Shown here: positions 1 to 7,093 of the stretch, piece after piece
How the letters are laid out: every line of letters starts with the position of its first letter
How positions within the stretch are numbered: the stretch's first letter is position 1
Assembly: GCA_937892945.1 (NCBI GenBank)
Contig: CALBIL010000038.1
Span: forward strand, 130,102-168,050
DNA length: 37,949 bases
Source: an uncultured euryarchaeote
GTDB lineage: Archaea; Thermoplasmatota; Poseidoniia; Poseidoniales; Poseidoniaceae
Direction of reading: 5' to 3'
Notes under the pieces: model-generated
The model's database searches: none
Told to the model about the DNA's origin: nothing
The model's input: the letters and a program-made list of their open reading frames with translations, nothing else
Made by a program: the position numbers and the translations under genes

Positions 1-2112
1 TGCGCCACGGTCTGCAGACATATCCAATACATGGCGCTGCTTGATTTCCCAAGTGGTTTTGTATAACTCTTTGACATGCTCTGGAATTCCTGCAATATTC
101 TGAACCGAGCCCTTGTGACGAAGAATTTCATCTTTCATCTCAATGCCCCAAATTCCCAATTCAATGAGGTCACGGACTAAGTGCTTGTTCAATACAATGA
201 ATTCACCAGAAAGAGTTCGACGAACATAAAGGTTCGATGTGAACGCTTCGAAGCATTCGTTATTTCCAAGAATCTGTGAAGTCGAAGCAGTTGGCATTGG
301 AGCAACAAGAAGTGAATTACGCATTCCATGTTCAACAATCTCTGCTTTCAGAGAAGTCCAGTCCCATCGTCCACTGTGTTCATTCATTCCCCAAAGGTCG
401 AATTGTAAATTACCTTGGCTTGCAGGTGAACCTTGGAACGTCGAGTATGGCCCTTCGACCATGGCTCCATCTTTGGAAGCCGTGCAAGCAGCGAAGTAAA
501 TGGTTTCGAAAATTTCTTTGTTGAGTTTTCGGGCTTCTGGACTCTCGAAAGGCAACTTTAGAAGAGCAAAGGTATCGGCAAGGCCTTGAACACCAAGACC
601 AATTGGACGGTGGCGCATGTTCGAATTACGAGCTTCTTCGACTGGATAGTAATTGACATCGATGACTCGATTCAGATTCCCAGTTGCGTGGTAAGCCACA
701 TCATACAAGAGTTGGTGATTGAAAGATTGAGCCTCAACGTCTACGTATTTGTTGAGAGCAATCGATGCGAGGTTACAGACCGCAACTTCATCCTTCGCAG
801 TGTATTCCATAATTTCAGTGCAAAGATTCGAAGAACGAATTGTACCAAGATTCTTTTGATTGGACTTTTCATTTGCTGCATCCTTGTACAACATGTATGG
901 AGTTCCAGTTTCAATTTGAGATTCAACTAACTTGTCCCATACAACACGTGCAGGGAGTGTTTCACGAGCCAACCCTTGTGCTTCATAGGATTCAAAGAGT
1001 TCTTTGAATTCTGCACCATAGGCATCTTGAAGTCCTGGGCATTCATTTGGACAGAAGAATGACCAGTCGGCATTTTGCTCAACACGTTCCATGAACAAAT
1101 CAGGCGTCCAGAGAGCATAGAAGAGATCACGGGCACGAAGTTCTTCCTTTCCGTGATTCTTTCGCAAATCGAGGAAGGCAAGGATATCTGGGTGCCAAGG
1201 TTCGAGGTAAATCGCAATTGAACCCTTACGCTTGCCGCCACCTTGGTCAACATAACGTGCAGTATCATTGAAGACGCGGAGCATTGGAACAATACCGTTA
1301 CTCTGTCCATTTGTACCCTTAATGTAAGAGCCCTTTGAACGGATGTGATGAATCGAGAGACCAATACCACCAGCCGACTTTGAAATCAAAGCACACTGCT
1401 TGAGTGTATCGTAAATTCCGTCAAGTGAATCGTCTTGCATGGTGAGTAAGAAACACGATGACATCTGAGGTGTTGGAGTTCCGGAGTTGAACAGAGTTGG
1501 AGTTGCGTGAGTGAAGTATCCTTGACTCATCAAATCATATGTTTCCAGAGCCTTGGTAATATTGGAATGATGAATACCAACTGCGACACGCATCAACATG
1601 TGTTGTGGACGCTCAGCAATTTCGCCATACAAACGAAGGAGGTAGGAACGTTCGAGTGTTTTGAATCCAAAATAATCGTAATTATGGTCACGTGTGTAAT
1701 CTACATGGTTATCCAAAACCTCTGCATGTTCCATTATGATTGCATAGACTTCTTCAGAGATGAGGGGTGCATGCTTCCCAGATTCAGGGTCAATGTATTC
1801 ACGCAAATCAGTAATGACTTCTGAGAAGACGGTCTTGGTCGAACGGTGGAGGTCATCAACACAAATTCGCGCTGCAAGTCGGCTATAATCTGGATGTTGT
1901 GATGCAAGAGAAGCTGCAGTTTCAGCAGCTAATTGATCGAGTTCACGGGTCGTGACTCCATCGTACAATCCTTCGATGGTCAATTTTGTAACATGGCCAG
2001 GGTCAATCCAATTTGGATCAAGACCGTAGGTTAATGTTTTGAGTTTATCGTGTATTGCATCGAAACGAACGTCCTCTCGCTTGCCTTCTCTATTGACTAC
2101 TTGCATTGTCAT
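1..2112 (-). CDS. nrdA: Ribonucleoside-diphosphate reductase class I, alpha (large) subunit, 3'-truncated by window
   Basis: The frame stays open for 704 codons from an ATG at 2112 to the window edge, so the C-terminal end is missing. The enzyme reduces ribonucleoside diphosphates to deoxyribonucleotides with the NrdB radical subunit. An ATP-cone-like regulatory domain fills roughly residues 3-90. Active-site features are visible: Cys220 in SSCFLL and Cys446 in VCNLASI form the expected redox pair, and N429-C431-E433 in SNLCTEI is the radical-site triad. The motif [13 protein letters not shown] lies further on. A GGAGG at 2120-2124 sits 7 nt upstream of the ATG, which fixes the start; a second ATG lies two codons in. 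nrdB ends 60 nt upstream on the same strand, so the two form an nrdB-nrdA operon. The C-terminal shuttle cysteines would lie outside the window. Confidence 0.96.
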   Translation of the reverse strand, partial: MTMQVVNREGKREDVRFDAIHDKLKTLTYGLDPNWIDPGHVTKLTIEGLYDGVTTRELDQLAAETAASLASQHPDYSRLAARICVDDLHRSTKTVFSEVITDLREYIDPESGKHAPLISEEVYAIIMEHAEVLDNHVDYTRDHNYDYFGFKTLERSYLLRLYGEIAERPQHMLMRVAVGIHHSNITKALETYDLMSQGYFTHATPTLFNSGTPTPQMSSCFLLTMQDDSLDGIYDTLKQCALISKSAGGIGLSIHHIRSKGSYIKGTNGQSNGIVPMLRVFNDTARYVDQGGGKRKGSIAIYLEPWHPDILAFLDLRKNHGKEELRARDLFYALWTPDLFMERVEQNADWSFFCPNECPGLQDAYGAEFKELFESYEAQGLARETLPARVVWDKLVESQIETGTPYMLYKDAANEKSNQKNLGTIRSSNLCTEIMEYTAKDEVAVCNLASIALNKYVDVEAQSFNHQLLYDVAYHATGNLNRVIDVNYYPVEEARNSNMRHRPIGLGVQGLADTFALLKLPFESPEARKLNKEIFETIYFAACTASKDGAMVEGPYSTFQGSPASQGNLQFDLWGMNEHSGRWDWTSLKAEIVEHGMRNSLLVAPMPTASTSQILGNNECFEAFTSNLYVRRTLSGEFIVLNKHLVRDLIELGIWGIEMKDEILRHKGSVQNIAGIPEHVKELYKTTWEIKQRHVLDMSADRGA

Positions 2113-2172
2113 TTTTTTTCCTCCATTTATTCATGTGTGATTGCGCTATATCTTCAGTTCATTCAATACGGT

Positions 2173-3219
2173 TCAAAAGTCTTCGTCTACAGAGAACCGT
2201 TGTTGGACACTTCCGAGGTTTCCACCGTCTTTGACACCGGCCTTCTGGTATTCTCCAACTCTCTTTTCGAAGAAGTTCGTTTTACCTTGCATTGAGATCA
2301 TTTCCATCCAAGAGAATGGGTTTGTAGCATTATACAATTTAGTCGCGCCGAGTGAGACCATTAATCGGTCAGCAACGAAGCGAATATATTCTTGCATGAG
2401 GTCTGCATTCATCCCAATTAATGAGACTGGCAGTGCAGAAGTAACGAATTCAATTTCAATTTCCACTGCCTCAGAAATGATTCTGTGAATCATATTTTCT
2501 CCAGCTCCACGGATCAATTGGTTGTGGAGTAAACATGCGAAGTCACAGTGAAGTCCTTCGTCACGGGAAATGAGTTCATTCGAAAAGGTGAGTCCTGGCA
2601 TCAGAGCGCGCTTCTTGAGCCAAAAGATAGCACAGAAAGAGCCGGAAAAGAAAATCCCCTCAACAGCAGCAAAGGCGACCAATCGGTCAGCAAAGGAACC
2701 CTTCTTACGAGATAACCAGCGCATAGCCCAGTCACCCTTCTTTTTCACTGATGGGACCGTCTCTAGAGCGTTAAACAAGTGATCTTTTTCTTTATCATCA
2801 GTGATGTAGGTGTCGATGAGAAGAGAATAGGTCTCTGCATGGATATTTTCCATCATAATTTGGAAACCATAGAAACAGCGTGCTTCAGCCCATTGAACTT
2901 CATCAGCGAAATTTGTTACAAGGTTCTCATTCACAATTCCGTCGCTTGCTGCGAAGAAGGCGAGAACGTGTTTGAGGAAGTGGCGCTCGTCATCGCTCAA
3001 TGATTTCCAATCTTTGGCGTCTTCCGCAAGATCTATTTCTTCAGCAGTCCAAAAAGAGGCGGCGTGCAACTTGTACATTTCCCAGATTTCTGCATGTTGT
3101 ATAGGGAACAAAACAAAGCGGTCAAGATTTTCTTGTAACATTGGCTCCATGTGCTCTTGGGAGAGATCTAGTTCAAACCCATCATTATTTGCTGAATTTT
3201 TTCCTTGTTCGATGACCAT
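2173..3219 (-). CDS. nrdB: Ribonucleoside-diphosphate reductase class I, beta (radical) subunit
   Basis: 348 residues. It houses the diiron-tyrosyl radical cofactor that activates NrdA. Ligand pattern matches R2 proteins: Asp63 in WTAEEID, Glu124 and His127 with the radical Tyr131 in ENIHAETY, Glu187 in VEGIFF, and Glu221/His224 in SRDEGLH. The tyrosine is present, so this looks like an oxygen-dependent tyrosyl-radical enzyme rather than a Mn/Fe type lacking Tyr. The C-terminus FSVDEDF resembles the acidic, aromatic tail that docks on NrdA. The frame is open upstream to a GTG at 3507, but that extension has no R2 similarity. ATG 3219 precedes the family-like sequence, although only a weak GGGGG precedes it. 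nrdA follows after 60 nt. Confidence 0.95.
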   Translation of the reverse strand: MVIEQGKNSANNDGFELDLSQEHMEPMLQENLDRFVLFPIQHAEIWEMYKLHAASFWTAEEIDLAEDAKDWKSLSDDERHFLKHVLAFFAASDGIVNENLVTNFADEVQWAEARCFYGFQIMMENIHAETYSLLIDTYITDDKEKDHLFNALETVPSVKKKGDWAMRWLSRKKGSFADRLVAFAAVEGIFFSGSFCAIFWLKKRALMPGLTFSNELISRDEGLHCDFACLLHNQLIRGAGENMIHRIISEAVEIEIEFVTSALPVSLIGMNADLMQEYIRFVADRLMVSLGATKLYNATNPFSWMEMISMQGKTNFFEKRVGEYQKAGVKDGGNLGSVQQRFSVDEDF

Positions 3220-3561
3220 GACTCGTACCCCCGTTTGTTTCACTTGCTGGAATTCATTTGCCCTCCGAGGTAGTGTATAGTGTTCACCCTCATTCCACCA
3301 TGCAGCAGAGTGATTTGGCGAGAGGTTTGGTTTTGCTAAAAACGGCCCCAGCAGACAATAAATCCAATATCCGCCCACAGAGTATAAAGGCCGAATTATA
3401 ACTGTATTAATTACACTACAATTTGTTGCGTTTCCACTCCAAACTGATTTCCCGTCCCCCCGAAATCTCACGGTGCAACGCCTCCCAAGAGAGAGGCACG
3501 TTTCCACTCGAATGAAGGAATGATTTAACGAAAAGAATCGCCAGTGAAAGAGTATTCAATA
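3220..3561 (-). promoter_or_regulatory. Gene-free stretch between cutA and nrdB, probable nrdBA promoter region
   Basis: No convincing gene lies in these 342 bases. It is the only space that could hold the nrdBA promoter. Two TATA-like elements read on the minus strand: TTTATACT within 3382-3390, giving a leader of about 140 nt, and CTATAC at 3275-3280, giving a leader of about 30 nt. An AT-rich block spans about 3393-3425. I cannot tell which element is used, and no clear palindromic operator was seen. Confidence 0.35.
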
Positions 3562-3888
3562 TCAGCGTGATGTCTGGGCCGTACGGGCCCAACGACCGTA
3601 TCCTTGAGATGCTTGAACCTCCCAATGTAAAAGTTGAGGGGTTTCATCGGGGTGAAGTTCTTCTATGTTCAGAAGAACGTGATCGAGACGAGCAGAGCTT
3701 ACTTTAATTTCAAGAGACCATTCGGAATTTGAATGGATTTCTCCGTCCCAATCATACATTGAAACAATCGATTTCCTCTGAACGCATGCTGCGCCAGATT
3801 CAATTAAGAGTTGAGAGAAAGAACCAATTTCAAATTCCTTCCAAGAACTTGGAAGAGTTGTTTGAATGATGAACAGTGAGTCGCCCAT
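3562..3888 (-). CDS. cutA: CutA-like divalent cation tolerance protein
   Basis: 108 residues, the usual CutA1 size. CutA proteins are small ferredoxin-fold trimers related in shape to PII signalling proteins; they are linked to tolerance of copper and other divalent metals, but the biochemical role is unsettled. Family hallmarks seen are a beta strand with Thr near the start (FIIQTTLPS), the AACV segment, SMYDWDGEI in place of the usual SxYxWxG, an E..LEIK strand, and ELHPDETP corresponding to HPYExP. The aromatic residue of HPYE is replaced by Asp. The gene ends 342 nt before the nrdB start on the same strand and need not be co-transcribed. The start used is the ATG that begins the first strand. 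Confidence 0.85.
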   Translation of the reverse strand: MGDSLFIIQTTLPSSWKEFEIGSFSQLLIESGAACVQRKSIVSMYDWDGEIHSNSEWSLEIKVSSARLDHVLLNIEELHPDETPQLLHWEVQASQGYGRWARTAQTSR

Positions 3889-3935
3889 AAACCTTGTAGA
3901 GCGTTACCGCCCATCAAAGTATGTGAAGGGAGAAT

Positions 3936-4127
3936 TCACTCGACCTTACGGACGCCGACAGCGTTCGGTCCTTTTGGACCTTCACCGACTTCGAATTCGA
4001 CGGTGTCCCCGTCTGTTATTTCGCCTTCTACTTCTGAGATGTGAACGAAGAGGTCATTGCCACCTTCTCGTTCAATAAATCCGAATCCTTTTGTTTGGTT
4101 AAACCACTTGACTGTACCTTGTGCCAC
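3936..4127 (-). CDS. Cold-shock domain protein (CspA family)
   Basis: 63 residues, one OB-fold cold-shock domain and nothing else. It binds single-stranded RNA or DNA and probably acts as an RNA chaperone. The RNP1-like KGFGFI and RNP2-like LFVHIS motifs are intact, and GTVKWFN at the N-terminus is the standard first strand. The start is taken as GTG at 4127 because the family sequence begins immediately after it. The frame is open upstream to 4244, but that extension is unlike any Csp. A TATA-like element about 25 nt upstream suggests the mRNA starts at or next to this codon. Cold-shock proteins are uncommon in archaea and typical of bacteria, so this family was probably acquired. The gene lies 47 nt upstream of cutA on the same strand. 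Confidence 0.92.
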   Translation of the reverse strand: MAQGTVKWFNQTKGFGFIEREGGNDLFVHISEVEGEITDGDTVEFEVGEGPKGPNAVGVRKVE

Positions 4128-4148
4128 GTAGCGTGGTTTTACTAGTGG

Positions 4149-4156
4149 TATATTAT
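4149..4156 (-). promoter_or_regulatory. TATA-like box of the cold-shock gene
   Basis: The minus strand reads GATAATATACC across this position. Its centre is about 25 nt upstream of the GTG start at 4127, the spacing expected between an archaeal TATA box and the transcription start, so the mRNA is probably leaderless. No Shine-Dalgarno sequence is seen before the GTG. Confidence 0.5.
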
Positions 4157-4261
4157 CTATGTGGGAGATTCCCCCTACAAAATACCAATTTACAAGGAGG
4201 AAATCACTCTCGAAAAGAGGCAATAGAGGCCAAATAGCCTTCAAAGTGAGGGGGGAGAGAG

Positions 4262-4477
4262 ATGGAAACTCGAAAAGAAGCCGAAGAGCAGAAAATACTG
4301 AAAATGAACGGTTTCAAACCTTCATTTTAAGAATTCACGATCTGATAAAAGCCCACCAAAGTTACTTGACATCGGAATGATTGGAAAGAGTGGGTCCTCG
4401 AATTACTTGAATCGGTAGTAGAACTCATGGGATATTTCATTGATGCTGAAGAAAACAAATGGTGGGTTCGACCTTGA
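4262..4477 (+). pseudogene. Possible small frameshifted gene (about 71 codons if repaired)
   Basis: This is the only coding-like signal in the gene-poor 4128-4538 stretch. An ATG at 4262 follows a strong purine-rich site (GGGGGGAGAGAG) and starts [14 protein letters not shown], with a stop at 4328. The same phase reopens at 4370 and runs to a TGA at 4475, reading NDWKEWVLELLESVVELMGY and an EENKWWVRP end, which has the amphipathic look of real protein. Between them a different phase reads ILRIHDLIKAHQSYLTSE. The pieces join with two compensating indels, one plausibly in the T-run at 4324-4327 and one near 4375. It may be a decayed gene, assembly error or chance; the family is not recognised. 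Confidence 0.3.
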
Positions 4478-4538
4478 AGGTGTTGACCTATGTGGCTGTG
4501 TTCTCCATTACGCCACTCTACTTCTACCTCACATAACT

Positions 4539-5051
4539 TCAGTTCATATCCATTCGGGAGACCCACGAGGACTGAATCACACCATTATCAAAGAACTTCT
4601 CAGATACTTTTTTCCAATGAGTCGGCATGTCGACTCCTAATGTTCCAAAAACGGGAATACCGGCCCCTAATTCAATTGGGAATTTTGTTAGAATGATTTC
4701 ATCAATAAGTTCTGCATTGAGGCATTCACCGTTCAGAATCCCTCCACCCAGAAGCCAAATGTCTTTACCTTGTTTCTTTTTCAATTCTGAAAGATGAGAG
4801 ACTCCATCATGAGTTGAAAAGGAAAGTACATGCCGTTCAAAAGTCGAAAACGGATCATCTTCAAAATGACGAATAACATCCCATGTTTTACGACCGATGA
4901 TGACACAATCTACCGATGCCATGAAAGCATTCATGCCATAATCTTCGGTTTCAGAAGGCGCTGGGAGCCATTCAAGACCGTCGTCTTTGGTAGCGATAAA
5001 ACCATCAGAACTGATCGCAATGTGCAGTATTAATCGACGCGTCTCACCCAT
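4539..5051 (-). CDS. Dihydrofolate reductase / RibD C-terminal-like NADPH reductase
   Basis: 170 residues, a single DHFR/RibD-C fold domain. The N-terminus LILHIAISSDGFIATKDDG matches the first strand and substrate loop of the family. IIGRKTWDVI is the cofactor-binding helix seen as GRKTWE in DHFR, and WLLGGGIL is the glycine-rich NADP loop. Members reduce either pterins or pyrimidine intermediates of riboflavin synthesis, and many single-domain members are uncharacterised. Folate genes elsewhere in the window make a folate role attractive, but the sequence does not decide it. ATG 5051 is chosen because GGAG lies 5 nt before it; a GTG at 5057 is also in frame. The gene stands alone on the minus strand. 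Confidence 0.8.
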   Translation of the reverse strand: MGETRRLILHIAISSDGFIATKDDGLEWLPAPSETEDYGMNAFMASVDCVIIGRKTWDVIRHFEDDPFSTFERHVLSFSTHDGVSHLSELKKKQGKDIWLLGGGILNGECLNAELIDEIILTKFPIELGAGIPVFGTLGVDMPTHWKKVSEKFFDNGVIQSSWVSRMDMN

Positions 5052-5084
5052 AAACACTCCATTGTTTCACTGATGATAAGACCT

Positions 5085-5207
5085 ATGATAAAATCTCAAG
5101 ATGAAGAAACGAATGAACAACATCACTTTCAAACTTCATTTGGGACGGAATCAAAAAATCAACATGATGTCCATGGACCTGAAATAGAGAAGATGAGACG
5201 AACGTAG
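5085..5207 (+). CDS. Possible 40-residue hydrophilic small protein
   Basis: A short frame begins MIKSQDEETNEQHHF and ends EIEKMRRT, stopping just upstream of dut. It is rich in Glu, Gln, Asn and His and has no hydrophobic core, so it could be a disordered small protein or chance. No good ribosome-binding site was seen, and no family is recognised. It is recorded because otherwise 5052-5260 holds nothing but the dut upstream region. Confidence 0.2.
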   Translation: MIKSQDEETNEQHHFQTSFGTESKNQHDVHGPEIEKMRRT

Positions 5208-5260
5208 TATCAAAAGATATGAAGACAAGCGTCAAGAACCCCCTCAAATCTAACAAAGGT

Positions 5261-5713
5261 ATGGAAAGAGTCCAACTGACTGTAGAATTTGCTCGACTTG
5301 ATGCTGAGGCACGTTTGCCAACTCAAGGCTCCTCCCAAGCTGCTGGTTGGGATTTGTATGCACTTGAAGAAACCGTAGTTGTTCGAAGAAAAAGTTCGAT
5401 GATTCGAACAGGGTTAGCAGTTGCCATTCCAGAAGGATGGGAGGGTCAAATCCGTTGCCGTTCATCACTTGGCAAGAAGGGAATGATTATGCCCAACGGT
5501 GTAGGAACCATTGACTCTGATTACCGTGGAGAACTGATGGTTCTTGCAACCTGGATTGGAGAAGGAGATGAATTCGTCGTCGCCAAAGGTGAACGGGTAG
5601 CACAACTTCTGTTTGCACCCGTTCCTCAAGTCAACATTGTCGAGACTTCGCTTGAAAACCTCGGCAAGACAGAACGTGGCCAAGGTGGCTTTGGTTCAAC
5701 CGGTCAATTTTGA
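5261..5713 (+). CDS. dut: dUTP diphosphatase (trimeric dUTPase)
   Basis: 150 residues from the chosen start. It hydrolyses dUTP to dUMP and pyrophosphate, keeping uracil out of DNA and feeding thymidylate synthesis. All five dUTPase motifs are present in order: AGWDLYA, RSSLGKKG, GTIDSDYRGEL with the catalytic Asp, RVAQLL, and the C-terminal RGQGGFGSTG arm that closes over the nucleotide. An in-frame ATG at 5219 would add 14 Lys/Ser-rich residues. I prefer 5261 because the length then matches the family, although neither start has a good Shine-Dalgarno site. lipB follows about 40 nt later on the same strand, so co-transcription is likely. Confidence 0.95.
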   Translation: MERVQLTVEFARLDAEARLPTQGSSQAAGWDLYALEETVVVRRKSSMIRTGLAVAIPEGWEGQIRCRSSLGKKGMIMPNGVGTIDSDYRGELMVLATWIGEGDEFVVAKGERVAQLLFAPVPQVNIVETSLENLGKTERGQGGFGSTGQF

Positions 5714-5753
5714 CAAGGCATGAATTGATGCCATGTTGTACCTTGGAGCAACC

Positions 5754-6383
5754 ATGAGCGGAGAACGTAAAGTCGATGTCAGGCTCATGGGTTTGGTCGA
5801 CTACACTGAGGCCCTCGAGTTGATGAAGGAACTCCAGAAGCAGAGAATTGATGACAAAATATTCGATACGTTGTTGATTATGGAACATCCAGAAATTGTC
5901 ACCGTAGGCCCTCGCGCACGAAACGATGGAATCCTGCCTCCCGAAGATTATCTCACGCATCCAGTGGACAGAGGTGGTGGTTTGACATGGCATGGCCCAG
6001 GGCAATTGGTTGCCTATCCAATTTTCAAATGGGACTTAGAAGGTGAAGTCTCTGTTGCTGCAATTATTTCGATCCTTGAAGAATGGATCATCAAAGCCCT
6101 TGCAGTATGTGGGATTAAAGGCGTCAGAGATGAACGAATGCAAGGTGTCTGGGTCGATGATAAAAAAATCTCAAGCATTGGACTTTCGTTCTTGAGATGG
6201 ACATCACGCCATGGCTTCACCATCAATTACAACACTCCAAAAGGAAGAGTGGAGATGCTTGCAGGCTGTGGTCTCGACAGCGATACGACAACCTCACTTG
6301 CTCAACTTAGATATGACATCGAGCGTGACCAATTACTTACCGCCCTCCTCCAAACAATGGATGAATCGATTTTCAGAACTTAA
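5754..6383 (+). CDS. lipB: Octanoyl-[acyl-carrier/GcvH] transferase LipB
   Basis: 209 residues. LipB moves an octanoyl group onto a lysine of lipoyl-domain proteins, the first step in making protein-bound lipoate for glycine cleavage and 2-oxoacid dehydrogenase complexes. Signature segments seen are DRGGGLTWHGPGQLVAYPI, the catalytic lysine region DDKKISSIGL, HGFTINYN, and GCGL carrying the catalytic cysteine. The start at 5754 (MSGERK) is preferred because GGAG lies 5 nt upstream; an in-frame ATG at 5733 lacks such a site. It follows dut closely. Lipoyl synthase LipA is not in the window. LipB is mainly bacterial, so its presence in an archaeal genome suggests transfer at some depth. Confidence 0.93.
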   Translation: MSGERKVDVRLMGLVDYTEALELMKELQKQRIDDKIFDTLLIMEHPEIVTVGPRARNDGILPPEDYLTHPVDRGGGLTWHGPGQLVAYPIFKWDLEGEVSVAAIISILEEWIIKALAVCGIKGVRDERMQGVWVDDKKISSIGLSFLRWTSRHGFTINYNTPKGRVEMLAGCGLDSDTTTSLAQLRYDIERDQLLTALLQTMDESIFRT

Positions 6384-6445
6384 AAGAAAGAGAAGAGTAC
6401 GCACTCAAATTCTCACTCAAATACATGAGTTCCTTGAAAACAAGT

Positions 6446-6455
6446 GCATAAAAGG
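6446..6455 (+). promoter_or_regulatory. TATA-like box upstream of ubiX
   Basis: GCATAAAAGG is centred about 26 nt before the ubiX ATG at 6476, the spacing for an archaeal TATA box with a leaderless transcript. No Shine-Dalgarno site lies between. It suggests ubiX starts its own transcription unit rather than only being read from dut-lipB. Confidence 0.5.
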
Positions 6456-6475
6456 TAGAAGCCCAACCAGCAATC

Positions 6476-7048
6476 ATGGGCGAAGTTGTTGTAGGAATCT
6501 CTGGAGCATCAGGAGCAGTATACGGTCAACGTTTGGTTCAAGTTCTTCGAGAGAAGGACATTCCTGTACGGTTGGTCGTTACCAATGCAGGTGAAATCAC
6601 CCTCAAGCACGAATGCAACACCACAAAAGAAGAGTTGGCTGAATCAACAGGCGCATTGTTGGAAAATGACAAAAACATCGGCGCAAAGTCTGCATCGGGG
6701 TCTGCAAACATAGACGCAGTTGTTCTTTGTCCATGCTCAGGAACCACGCTTGGTAAGTTAGGTGCTGGAATCGGTGACAACTTGATTACTCGGTCTGCCA
6801 TTGTTGCTTTGAAAGAGCGAAGAAAACTCATTCTTGTTCCTCGAGAAGCACCGTATGCCACAGTACATTTGGAAAACATGCACAAACTTTCGCAATGGGG
6901 TGCTATCATTATTCCAGCATCTCCTGGATTCTATAATCATCCAAAAACGCTTGATGACATCGTGGATTTTGTCGTCGCACGAATTCTCGACCATATTGGC
7001 ATTGAACATACACTCGGTCAACGCTGGACTGGTGAAGAAATCGAGTAA
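6476..7048 (+). CDS. ubiX: UbiX/Pad1-type flavin prenyltransferase
   Basis: 190 residues. It attaches a dimethylallyl group to FMN, giving the prenylated FMN used by UbiD-family decarboxylases. The N-terminal VVVGISGASGAVYGQRL is the hallmark flavin-binding loop. CPCSGTTLGKLGAGIGDNLI and LVPREAPYATVHLENM match the family's active-site segments. The length is usual. No UbiD homologue lies in the window. In archaea a known use of prenyl-FMN is the UbiD-like anhydromevalonate phosphate decarboxylase of the archaeal mevalonate route, so an isoprenoid role is reasonable but inferred. ubiX is preceded by a TATA-like element and followed by the peptidase gene 45 nt later. Confidence 0.94.
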   Translation: MGEVVVGISGASGAVYGQRLVQVLREKDIPVRLVVTNAGEITLKHECNTTKEELAESTGALLENDKNIGAKSASGSANIDAVVLCPCSGTTLGKLGAGIGDNLITRSAIVALKERRKLILVPREAPYATVHLENMHKLSQWGAIIIPASPGFYNHPKTLDDIVDFVVARILDHIGIEHTLGQRWTGEEIE

Positions 7049-7093
7049 GCAGCGTACCGCCGCATTCTTGAACCAAACCCCCCTAAGCGGTGC

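Noticed and set aside
927-1370. 147-codon minus-strand frame inside nrdA
   Set aside because: It is out of phase with the clearly conserved nrdA frame and shows no family.
3240-3257. Five-codon leader ORF (MNSSK) with GGAGG upstream, just before nrdB
   Set aside because: Very short, and the nearer TATA-like element would start transcription at or after its ATG. Chance is likely.
3220-3507. N-terminal extension of NrdB back to GTG 3507
   Set aside because: The 96 extra codons are rich in Cys, Trp and Gly and look nothing like R2 proteins, and they cover the likely promoter region.
4461-4477. GGTTCGACC resembling a tRNA T-loop
   Set aside because: Flanking bases do not pair into a T-stem and no acceptor or anticodon arm is found.
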